A stretch of DNA of 64,000 nt from Caballeronia sp. Lep1P3 (lineage in GTDB: Bacteria > Pseudomonadota > Gammaproteobacteria > Burkholderiales > Burkholderiaceae): NCBI RefSeq assembly GCF_022879595.1, contig NZ_CP084267.1, positions 1 through 64,000 on the forward strand, given 5' to 3'. Shown here piece after piece: positions 56,642-64,000 of the stretch; the first letter of the stretch is position 1, and each line of letters opens with the position of its first letter. The position numbers and the translations under genes are program-made. The notes beneath the pieces are model-generated. The model had not been told where the DNA came from and ran no database searches. It worked only from the letters and a program-made list of their open reading frames with translations.

Positions 56642-58411
56642 TCACTGCGCGGGCGCGGGCGCGGCTCGCCCCGCCATCAGCACGCGCATGTGTCCACGGA
56701 TGCGCGCGACAACCTGCGACCAGTCGCCGCCGAAGGGCTGACGGAAAAGGCGCATCGTCGGATACCACGGGCTGTCTTCGCGTATGTAATGCCAGCGCCA
56801 GTCGCCATACGAAGGAAGCATGAGCCACACCGGCTTGCCCATCGCGCCGGCGAGATGCGCGACCGAAGTATCGACGGTCAAGACGAGATCGAGTGCCGCA
56901 ATCGCGCTTGCGGTTTCGGCCATCGTGTTCAGATGCGGACCGACATCGTGGAAGTTATCGTGCTGCGCGGCGTATTGCGCGGTTTCCTCGGCGCCCGCGC
57001 CCTTTTGCAGACTGAAGAACTCGACGCCATCGAGCCCGAGCAGATCGTTCAGCACCGCGAGCGACGGCATCGAGCGGCTGCGATCGTTCTCGTGCGTCGG
57101 ATTGCCCTTGAACACGATGCCGACCTTCAGCTTGCCGCCCGCGACTTCCGGCAACTTCGACGCGGCATGGGCCGGCGCGCGCAGATAAGGCACCGTCTGC
57201 GGCAGCGCCTCGAGGTCCAGAGACATCAGTGCGGGGATCGTGTGCGGGAATACCCAGTAATCCACGCCCGCGATATTCGCCGCGTTGCGCACGTCGACGA
57301 CTTCATCGGCGCAAGCGGACGTCTCGTACAGTTCGACGAGCGGCGCCTGACACACGACGACCACGCGGCTTGCGCCGCACTCCTCGCGGAACGTCTTCGC
57401 AAAGCGCAGGAAGAAAATTTCATCGCCGAGACCGAACTCGCTCCAGATCGCGATGGATTTGCCCTCGAGCGGCTCGCCCTTCCACTCGGGCACGGTGCGC
57501 GGCGGCTCGGTCGTGGTGCGGCGCTGCCAGCCGAGGCGGCCCATCACCGCTTCGCGCAGCGCGAAGCCCTCGCGCAGCTTGCCGCGCGCGATCAGATGCA
57601 GCGCCTGATATAGACGCGGAAGATGCTCGCCGCGCAAGCGTTCGACGCATTGCTGCCATAGCGCGTCGGCTTGCTCGGGCGCGTCCCATCGAAGCAGCGC
57701 GAGCATGCCGCGATGATAGACATCGAAACGATACGGATACACGCGCACCGCTTCTTTCACGGCGGCAATCGCGTCGCTCGCGCGGCGAGCGTCCACGATC
57801 GCGTTCATCAGTTCGGCGCGCGAGGGAACGGCGCGCTTGCGCAGCACGATTTCGATTGCGCATTCCGCGAAGCCGGCGGCGGTCTGATCCGCGTCGGCCT
57901 TCGCCGGATCGAAGTGGTCCCGCACCAGCGCGATGCGCTCGCAATCCGCCAGATGCGACATCGCGTGCACGAGCTCGAGCACGTCGACGGAGTGCGGCAG
58001 CGCCTTTCCCGACTTGCCGATCGCGAAGCTCGCCTTGTGCGTGCGGTCGAAGCGGCTCGGCCACACGCCTTTGCCGTAGAGATTCTCGTCCGGCACGGTG
58101 ACGATCGCGTGGCCGCCCGGCTTCACGAGTTCGAGCCAGCGCGCGAGCGTCTTGTGCGCGTTGTCCTGCTGCGCGAGCACATGACTTGCGTGGAGGAAGT
58201 CGAACGATGCGTCTTCGACGCCATCCATTGCCGACACGTTGCCGCGCGAAGCCGCCCACTGCGTGAGCGTGCCCATGCGCGGAAAGGCGTGCGCGTGAGC
58301 GGAAAGCGGATCGTCCGCTGCGCCGATGTCGATGCCGTCGCCCTTTAGATAATGCTGTACGAATGCGGGATCGTGCGAGCGGCGCAGGCTCGCCTTGCTG
58401 GTCTCTTTCAT
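56642..58411 (-). CDS. Fusion of SAM-dependent methyltransferase and TPR/GT9-like glycosyltransferase
   Basis: 589 residues. The N-terminal 180 form a class I methyltransferase (GDGIDIGAADDP, SFDFLHASHVLAQ, VKPGGHAIVTVPDE). A helical TPR-like part follows (about 200-300), then a glycosyltransferase domain (about 310-580) with heptosyltransferase/GT9-like segments IAIWSEFGLGDEIFFLRFAK and VLTVDTSVAHLAGAMGKPVW. ATG 58411 follows GAGG. It lies 76 bases downstream of the TpsB gene and before a terminator, so the two are probably one transcript. It may modify the exoprotein or its glycan; the methyltransferase could cap sugars. That role is inference from position. Confidence 0.82.
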   Translation of the reverse strand: MKETSKASLRRSHDPAFVQHYLKGDGIDIGAADDPLSAHAHAFPRMGTLTQWAASRGNVSAMDGVEDASFDFLHASHVLAQQDNAHKTLARWLELVKPGGHAIVTVPDENLYGKGVWPSRFDRTHKASFAIGKSGKALPHSVDVLELVHAMSHLADCERIALVRDHFDPAKADADQTAAGFAECAIEIVLRKRAVPSRAELMNAIVDARRASDAIAAVKEAVRVYPYRFDVYHRGMLALLRWDAPEQADALWQQCVERLRGEHLPRLYQALHLIARGKLREGFALREAVMGRLGWQRRTTTEPPRTVPEWKGEPLEGKSIAIWSEFGLGDEIFFLRFAKTFREECGASRVVVVCQAPLVELYETSACADEVVDVRNAANIAGVDYWVFPHTIPALMSLDLEALPQTVPYLRAPAHAASKLPEVAGGKLKVGIVFKGNPTHENDRSRSMPSLAVLNDLLGLDGVEFFSLQKGAGAEETAQYAAQHDNFHDVGPHLNTMAETASAIAALDLVLTVDTSVAHLAGAMGKPVWLMLPSYGDWRWHYIREDSPWYPTMRLFRQPFGGDWSQVVARIRGHMRVLMAGRAAPAPAQ

Positions 58412-58487
58412 GATTGCCTCGATTGAGCGCGACAGCCACAACCGCCGCGTTGAATGGTTTCAGGCGGCACGCATGCCGGGCCGAAGA

Positions 58488-60209
58488 TCAGTGGCTCCAG
58501 GTCACGGAGAGCCAGTACTGCGTGGGCTTCTTGCCCGGCTCGACCCATGAAGTCTCGGAGAAGCGATACGGCTTCGATACCGACGCGGACACCGTGGCGC
58601 CGATCGGCGTGAGCCAGTCGATGCTGACGCCGTAGCCCGCGAGCACGCGGTTGTTCGTCACGCCGGGCACGCCGGGATAGCTTTGTTCCCATTGATCCCA
58701 GGGCGAGTGGTTCACGCGCCCGTAACCGAGGTCGTTGAACACGCCTACCTGAATCTGGTGCCCGGTCGCGACCGGAATGCGTTGATACAGCCCGATGTTC
58801 GCGACGATGCCTTCGTCGGCCGAACCTTCGTCGGCGCGATAGGCGCGCACGGCATCCGGCCCGCCCAGCGCGAGCTTTTCGCTTCCGTCGAGATTGCGGC
58901 TCGCGAGTTGCCCAGTGACGCGGCCGGACACGAACAGATTGCCGCTCTTCGAGAGCGCATATGTGCCGAAGGCGGTGCCCGACAACTTCTCGTAGTTGCC
59001 GGCGCGTCGCGTGATCGGTTCCGAGGGATCGTCGTTGCGTTGATGGCCGAGCGTGAGCGCGATCTGTCCGGTCGCGAGGTTGGTTCGCAGGGCGCGCGCG
59101 CGCTCGCCGTTATCGGCGGTAAGCGTGAGTTGCAGCGAATCGAGCTTGCCGTGCGTCACGCCGTACACGTCGCCCATGTCGGTCGATGTCTGACTATGCA
59201 GGAACGACGCGCCGCCCCACACGTTCGCATCGAGCCCGCGCGCGAAGGGATATTGCACGCCCGCCTGAGCGGTCGTCGCCACGCCCTTGATCGGCGTCAG
59301 CGAGTTGATGAAGTACTGTTGGCGCGTCACGCCGCCGGTCATGCGCAGACCATCGTCGAAGATGGGCGCGCTGCCGGTGAGCGAGCCCGTCCACATCTTC
59401 TTGTCGGTGCCGGTGATCGTGAACGCATAGGCGTCGCCCGCGTGGAACAGGTTGTTCGCCGAGGCCGTGACGCCCAGGCGATACGTTCCCGTCGACTCGA
59501 CGCCCTTGTTGTCGAGAATCAGGTCAGCGCGCACCGGCTTGCCTTGCTGGGCGATGTTGAACACGACATCGACTTCGCCCGTGGCCGCGCCCGGCGAAAA
59601 GCGCGGTGCGCCGTCGAGCGCGATGCCGGGCAAGTCCTGAAGCAGTTGCGTCGCGCGTTCGAGGCGCGACGTGCGCAAGAGGCACACGCCGTTCACGCCA
59701 TCGCTGCCGCACAGCGCATGGCTGATGAGGCGCTGCAGACGCGCATCCGCCACGCGCGACTTGTTGTTCACCACGATCTTGCGAATGCGCCCCGGAAACA
59801 CGGTGAATTGCGCCTGAGCGCCCGCTTGCGCCGCGCGCCAGTCCGCGTCGGTCATCAGCACTTGCCCGAGCGGATAGCCGCTCTGACGCAGCGCGGCGGT
59901 GAGCGCGTCCGACCAGCGATTGACGTCGTTCAGGGTCGCGGGAGCCTGCCCGAGCTTCGCGATGGCGACTGCCATCGACTGCTTCACGACGAGCGCATCC
60001 GCGCCCTCGGCGGGAACCACCTTGACGCCCACGCCCGCTTCACCGACGGCTGCATCCGCGGTTGCGGGAAGCGCGCGCTGCACCTTGACCTCGGTCTCGT
60101 CCACACCCGCTGCCATGACGCGCTCGGAACTCGCCACGCCAACCAGCATCACCGATCCGACCAGCGCCATGCGCCGGACGGCCTCTGCTATCTCGCTCAT
60201 CTTCAACAT
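58488..60209 (-). CDS. Two-partner-secretion outer-membrane transporter (ShlB/FhaC/HMW1B family)
   Basis: 573 residues. A signal region (MALVGSVMLVGVASSERVMA) is followed by POTRA-type periplasmic domains (about 60-225) and a 16-strand barrel of the FhaC family. The conserved loop-6 tetrad VRGY appears as VRAY in LGGPDAVRAYRADE, a Gly-to-Ala change. The last residues, YWLSVTWSH, end with an extra His rather than an aromatic. It should recognise the TPS domain of the exoprotein encoded at 62638-63855 and export it. ATG 60200 is an alternative start. A shared 47-bp element lies 83 bases upstream. Confidence 0.88.
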   Translation of the reverse strand: MLKMSEIAEAVRRMALVGSVMLVGVASSERVMAAGVDETEVKVQRALPATADAAVGEAGVGVKVVPAEGADALVVKQSMAVAIAKLGQAPATLNDVNRWSDALTAALRQSGYPLGQVLMTDADWRAAQAGAQAQFTVFPGRIRKIVVNNKSRVADARLQRLISHALCGSDGVNGVCLLRTSRLERATQLLQDLPGIALDGAPRFSPGAATGEVDVVFNIAQQGKPVRADLILDNKGVESTGTYRLGVTASANNLFHAGDAYAFTITGTDKKMWTGSLTGSAPIFDDGLRMTGGVTRQQYFINSLTPIKGVATTAQAGVQYPFARGLDANVWGGASFLHSQTSTDMGDVYGVTHGKLDSLQLTLTADNGERARALRTNLATGQIALTLGHQRNDDPSEPITRRAGNYEKLSGTAFGTYALSKSGNLFVSGRVTGQLASRNLDGSEKLALGGPDAVRAYRADEGSADEGIVANIGLYQRIPVATGHQIQVGVFNDLGYGRVNHSPWDQWEQSYPGVPGVTNNRVLAGYGVSIDWLTPIGATVSASVSKPYRFSETSWVEPGKKPTQYWLSVTWSH

Positions 60210-60291
60210 TGCCCTAACCCTTTGCCAGAACCAAAACGCTTGAACGCAGCGCCCGGTTCATCAACCTTTTTCCGCGCTTCGTTCACATGGC

Positions 60292-60338
60292 AAAGGTTAA
60301 GGATCTGTCCGCCTTATCCGAATAGAACAAGTTCTAAA
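60292..60338 (-). promoter_or_regulatory. Shared 47-bp upstream element, copy 1 (before the TpsB gene)
   Basis: Read on the plus strand: AAAGGTTAAGG, 16 variable bases, then CGAATAGAACAAGTTCTAAA. The 20-base core differs by one base from copy 2 and contains the palindrome TAGAACTTGTTCTA. The element ends 83 bases before the start codon, so it is likely a promoter plus regulator site. Confidence 0.7.
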
Positions 60339-60416
60339 GTGCCTCGCAGCAACCATGAAACGCCGTTTTGCGGCGGGCGCATCGTTGGCCGCGATGTGGC
60401 GTTCCTCAACGAAAAT

Positions 60417-60435
60417 GCCCGGCGCAAGGCCGGGC
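60417..60435 (-). terminator. Terminator after the HMW1C-like gene
   Basis: Stem GCCCGGC / GCCGGGC with a 5-base loop, followed on the minus strand by ATTTTCG. It is about 60 bases after the stop at 60492. Confidence 0.65.
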
Positions 60436-60491
60436 TCGTCAGCGCCGCGAATCATCGCGAGCGGCGCGTCGGTTCGATGTCGCGAATTCGC

Positions 60492-62397
60492 TTAGGCGGC
60501 GACCTCCGCGCTCTCCACGGCCTTCGCCTTCTTCGACGTCTTGCGGGCGGGTTTGGCGCTTGCGTGCAGCTCTTTCCACAAGGCCTCCATGCGCTCGCCG
60601 AGCACCTCGGGGCGGCCCTTGAAGATAAGCTTTTCGATGGCCTGCGGACCCGCGAGCGTCGCGGACAGCGCATTGCGCTCTTCCGCATTCTCGATGAGGC
60701 GCAGCGCAGCGGCCTTGTACTCGTCGTTGGTCTTCGCGATCATCCACTCGGGGAAGCCGAGACGGCGGAACATGCCTTCGTCGATATGCTCATGCACCTC
60801 GCGCCCCGTCTTGCATACGCCGACGAGCCCGGCCCAAACCGTATCCACGATGCCGTTCGTATTGCCGAACGGGAACGGATTCAGGAACAGATGGCATTCG
60901 TTGATGACCTTCATGTAGCTGCCGTAATTCTGGTGCTTGTGCACGGTCGCCTTGTCGCCCATCAGACGCCGCACGAGATTACGCACTTGCGGATAGATGA
61001 GACCGTTGGCCTGACCCATCAGGAAGTGGAAATGGACCGGCACCTTCGAATCCCGCGCAATTTGCGCGCAGGTGTTCAGAAAGCCCGGATTCTGCTTGAT
61101 GGTCGTGCCGGCCACGGCGATCTTCACCACTTCTCCCTGCGGCTGCTTCGCCGGCAATTCGAGTTCGAGCAGTGCGGCCGGCGCGCGATACGGCATGCCA
61201 TCGGAAGGCAGCTTGAGGAGCTTCTCGCTGAAACAGGCTTCATCGCCGACGTAGTCTTCCTCCACGACGACATAGTCCATTGCATGACCGTGCGTGGTGG
61301 CCGGATGACCGAGCGCCATCAATTGCAGCGGCGCGACGCGCAGGCAGGCGAGCACCATCGTGATCGGGAACATGCCGACGCTCGGCATGTACATCATCTG
61401 CGCGTTGCGCTCTTCGCTCGTCTTGCGCACGTGAGCCGCGACTTCCCAGAGATTGCCCATTGCCCCCTTGCAGCGGGATGAATTCGTGGAACACGGCCTT
61501 GCCCGCGTCATCGACGCGCCCTTCGTAGCCCATTCCGACGATATGGAACTTGTCGCGCATGGCGACCATCGTCTGCGAGTGCGTGCGATAGATCGAGTGA
61601 TTCTTCGAGAACCATTCGAGCACGACGAGCAGCACCGGCTTCTCGCCCTTCTTGACGGGCTGCGCGCGGCGTTCGACATCGTGAATGCCGAGGCTCGCGA
61701 GCTTGCGGCGGACCAGCGCGTTGATCGGCTTCTTGATGTCGTGCTTGCTCGGCAGATCCGCGTAACTGCAGTGCATGTACATGTCGTGGAACACGCCCAT
61801 CGGCAACACGTCGAGGCTTTCGACTTCCGCGAGGCGTTCCGGCAGCCAGCGCAGCAGTAGCTCGCGCTTCGCATGCGCGGAAGGCGTCGCGAGAAAGCGG
61901 GAAGACATGATCGTCGTCGCCATGCTGGCCGTCATGACCTTGTCGTGCTTCCAGAGCAGATCCCAGTCGAGGCGAACTTCCGACTCGGGCAAGTAGAAGA
62001 GCTGGAACTTGCGGAATTCATTGTTGCGCAGCGCGAGCGAATTGCGCGAATCCTCGTCGGCGCTGAACGAGCGAAGGACGTGGTCCGCGTTGCGGAACGA
62101 ACTGGCGGCGAACATCGCGGCAAGCCAGCGTTGAAAGAGCATCAGGCGGCCGATGCCGTGATCGGAAATGGTGAATTTCGGGTCCGAGACGAGCGCGGTG
62201 ATCGCCGATGTCAGGCGCGTCAGCAGATGGTCGTCCATGATGTCCTGCGCTTCCGCGGACTGGGCCCAGGTGTCGACGTCCATCAGAACGCCGTAGTTTT
62301 GATCGATCTTATTGAGCAGTTCGAGAAGCATTCGGCTCGCCTTCTCGTGTTCGCGGCGATAGCAGAAATGTTCAAACTTTGCGATGCTGAATTTCAT
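60492..62397 (-). pseudogene. HMW1C-type N-glycosyltransferase (GT41) gene with a one-base frameshift
   Basis: From ATG 62397 the N-terminal half (FSIAKFEHFCYRREHEKASR ... VFHEFIPLQG) is in one frame and the C-terminal half (MGNLWEVAAHVRKTSEERNA ... NPFPFGNTNGIVD) in another. The join is a run of five G (plus-strand C, 61463-61467); removing one G gives a continuous protein of about 634 residues, the normal HMW1C size. The C-terminal half has the GT-B nucleotide-sugar site and the diagnostic FGNTNG motif. HMW1C enzymes add glucose or galactose to Asn in NxS/T sites of adhesins in the cytosol. The gene may be phase-variable, decayed or mis-sequenced. Confidence 0.85.
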
Positions 62398-62478
62398 CTT
62401 TCGGTTCCTGGTGGATTGATCCAACGCGCCGTTTGCCGTTCACGGGTGACTGCGGAATTGCTTTAGCGCTGACAGGAG

Positions 62479-62525
62479 AAAGATTAAGGTTTCGGCCTTT
62501 CCCGACGAATAGAAGAAGTTCTAAA
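62479..62525 (-). promoter_or_regulatory. Shared 47-bp upstream element, copy 2 (before the HMW1C-like gene)
   Basis: AAAGATTAAGG, 16 variable bases, then CGAATAGAAGAAGTTCTAAA on the plus strand. It ends 82 bases before the start codon at 62397, almost the same distance as copy 1 from its gene. Confidence 0.7.
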
Positions 62526-62559
62526 TTTGCGGCGGCCCTGTGGAGTGCGGACATAAAAA

Positions 62560-62583
62560 AAGCCCGGCGCGAACGCCGGGCTT
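62560..62583 (-). terminator. Strong rho-independent terminator after the mini-exoprotein gene
   Basis: On the minus strand AAGCCCGGCG, tetraloop TTCG, CGCCGGGCTT, then a T run. It lies 55 bases after the stop at 62638 and separates exoprotein transcription from the glycosyltransferase gene. Confidence 0.9.
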
Positions 62584-62637
62584 GGGTGCTGCTTCGATTC
62601 ACACGATGAGCGTGCTACCTGCTCACCGCGTCAATCA

Positions 62638-63855
62638 TCAGGCGCGGCCGCCTGCGTCCGCCACCGTGGCGGCGTGGGGAACCGCCATGCCCGGCTTGAG
62701 CCAGCCATGCGACTTCACGACATACGGCTTACCGTCCTTCATGCCGCTTTCCGTGTAGAAGAACTCGCGCGTTTGCATGTTCACCGACAGGTCCGCCTTC
62801 GTCTCCTTCTTCTCGTCCTCGAACGTGTAGTGCTTCACGCCGTCCGCGCCGTCGCGGTACGCCAGGTGACGCGACAGGGCGCCCGAGTGCGTCAGCAGAT
62901 CGACGTCGGCCGTGTCCGCCGCCAGATCGATCGACACTTGTTCGACCGTCGCATCGGCCCAGAACGTTGCATCGCCCAGTTCCAGCGTCAGCGGCTGAGC
63001 CTGATCCAGATACATGTGCATCGCGTTCTCGTAGATCAGATACGACAGGCCGCCCGCCACACCGAGACCGCCGACCACTGCCGCCGCCGTGCCGCCCGCG
63101 GACGAGCCGCCATGCGAACCGCCGCCCTGGCCGTCGGTGTTGCCACCGTTGTCGGTGCCGTTGCTGTCACCGCCGTTGTCGGTGCCGTTGCCGTTGCCGT
63201 TGTTGTCGGTGCCGTTGCCGCCGTTGTCCGGACGGTTGCCGCCACCACCCGTATGGATGATGTCGCCGTTGTCGATCACGTTGACCGTGCCGTTGCCGTC
63301 GGTGTTGTACGTGCCGTTGTCGTCGATCACGCCGCTGCCGTTCGTCGAGCCGACGTTGACCACCGCGCCCTTGCCGAACAGCACGCCGTTGGCGTTCTGA
63401 ATCAGCACTTGACCGTTGGCGAGCAGCGAGCCCTGAATGTTCGATGCACCGGCACCCGTCACGCGGTTGAGCGCCTGCGCTTGCGCGTTCGGCTGATTGA
63501 ACTGCACGGTGTTGCCCGCGCCGACGTTGAACGAATTCCAGTCGATCACGGCGCGCTGGCTGCCCTGATTGATGGTCATCGTGTTGGTGTTCTGCGAGAT
63601 CGACGCCTGACCCGCCGTGACCTGGCCGCCGGTCGGCAGCGCTTGCGCGAAGCTCACGCCGGGTTGCGTCGCGAGAATCGCGGCGGCGAATGCCGTCATC
63701 GCCGAGACGACGCCGAATGCGCCTTGTCCAGACGACGCTGCGGAAGAAGCCGAGCCTTCGCCCGGTGCTTTACCTTGACTGACCACGTTTTCCGCGACAG
63801 CCACCAACATACCAAGACGCTTGCTGAAGACGCGGCGATACCGATTCTGGTTCAT
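62638..63855 (-). CDS. Mini two-partner-secretion exoprotein with NG[S/T] sequon-rich linker
   Basis: 405 residues. An extended signal peptide (MNQNRYRRVFSKRLGMLVAV, then a hydrophobic core at 47-62) is followed by a short TPS/haemagglutination domain (about 72-170: RAVIDWNSFNVGAGNTVQF, NGQVLIQNANGVLFGKGAVV). Residues 171-250 are a Gly/Asn/Asp-rich linker with six Asn-Gly-Ser/Thr sites (N172, N180, N188, N214, N223, N232). A hydrophobic segment (255-276) and an unrecognised 125-residue C-terminal domain complete it. Known HMW1-type adhesins are 1000-5000 residues, so this is exceptionally short. ATG 63855 gives the canonical signal but has no Shine-Dalgarno upstream. The likely transporter and glycosyltransferase are the next minus-strand genes. 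Confidence 0.85.
   Translation of the reverse strand: MNQNRYRRVFSKRLGMLVAVAENVVSQGKAPGEGSASSAASSGQGAFGVVSAMTAFAAAILATQPGVSFAQALPTGGQVTAGQASISQNTNTMTINQGSQRAVIDWNSFNVGAGNTVQFNQPNAQAQALNRVTGAGASNIQGSLLANGQVLIQNANGVLFGKGAVVNVGSTNGSGVIDDNGTYNTDGNGTVNVIDNGDIIHTGGGGNRPDNGGNGTDNNGNGNGTDNGGDSNGTDNGGNTDGQGGGSHGGSSAGGTAAAVVGGLGVAGGLSYLIYENAMHMYLDQAQPLTLELGDATFWADATVEQVSIDLAADTADVDLLTHSGALSRHLAYRDGADGVKHYTFEDEKKETKADLSVNMQTREFFYTESGMKDGKPYVVKSHGWLKPGMAVPHAATVADAGGRA
63136..63216. repeat. Three tandem 27-bp repeats in the mini-exoprotein linker
   Basis: Units at 63136-63162, 63163-63189 and 63190-63216 share an identical 16-base block (gttgtcggtgccgttg) at exact 27-base spacing. Each encodes nine residues beginning Asn-Gly-Thr-Asp-Asn, so each unit carries one glycosylation sequon and copy-number change keeps the frame. 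Confidence 0.85.
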
Positions 63856-64000
63856 GAGATAGACAAGAAAATAAGGAAGTGAGACGTTCCGCGTTGACGA
63901 TTCAACGGCGGTCCAATGCGCTCTGCTGAAAGCCCGGCAAATGAAGTCCGGTGGAGAACTGAACGCGTTGGCAACCTGGATTCGATGGCGCCCTGGCAAT

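Noticed and set aside
63136..63216. Possible CRISPR-like repeats
   Set aside because: The units are contiguous with no spacers and encode a protein repeat in frame.

Overview
The window is GC-rich DNA typical of the Burkholderiaceae (Burkholderia / Paraburkholderia / Caballeronia type). This is inferred from composition, dense coding, extended signal peptides of the two-partner-secretion kind, and gene families such as DUF1302/DUF1329, KdgT-DtnK-PdxA2 and a Burkholderia-style CdiA. I see no tRNA, rRNA, CRISPR array or intact insertion sequence.

Layout. 0-2.2 kb: 3' part of a molybdenum hydroxylase large subunit. 2.3-3.0 kb: MntA/HepT toxin-antitoxin pair whose toxin carries an in-frame amber stop. 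3.1-9.9 kb: malate synthase G, then a minus-strand set (urea transporter, class II aldolase, tautomerase), a small exported protein, and an iron-type alcohol dehydrogenase divergent from a LysR regulator. 10-22 kb: a minus-strand catabolic run (enoyl-CoA hydratase family protein, SCP2-type thiolase, acyl-CoA dehydrogenase, histidinol-dehydrogenase-family enzyme, arylsulfatase, thioesterase) divergent from a MalT/LuxR-type regulator, followed by an SDR and an exported formylglycine-generating enzyme that could activate the sulfatase.

22-31 kb: a minus-strand envelope module, probably one operon: DUF1302 barrel, DUF1329, Ycf48-like propeller, MMPL/RND permease, acyl-CoA ligase and a 49-residue coupled membrane protein. 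31-34 kb: hybrid histidine kinase. 34-38 kb: DeoR regulator divergent from transporter, four-carbon acid sugar kinase and PdxA2, read as D-threonate/D-erythronate catabolism, with repeated TTCGATCA boxes between them. 38-40 kb: CoA-transferase and a DUF1801 protein.

40-46 kb is a decay zone: haemagglutinin remnants, an intact CdiI-like immunity gene, a cdiA gene with an internal deletion and frameshift, a broken beta-propeller lipoprotein gene and a frameshifted exported protein. 46-55.6 kb returns to housekeeping and signalling: aromatic aminotransferase and permease, AroQ, a GGDEF protein, and a BvgS-like hybrid kinase overlapping its LuxR-type response regulator.

56-64 kb holds the most interesting locus. 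A very small two-partner-secretion exoprotein (405 aa) carries six Asn-Gly-Ser/Thr sequons, three of them in a 27-bp tandem repeat. Next to it are a HMW1C-type (GT41) N-glycosyltransferase gene with a one-base frameshift in a homopolymer, a TpsB transporter, and a methyltransferase-glycosyltransferase fusion. The transporter and glycosyltransferase genes share a 47-bp upstream element at the same distance from their start codons. This looks like a glycosylated, possibly phase-variable mini-adhesin system.
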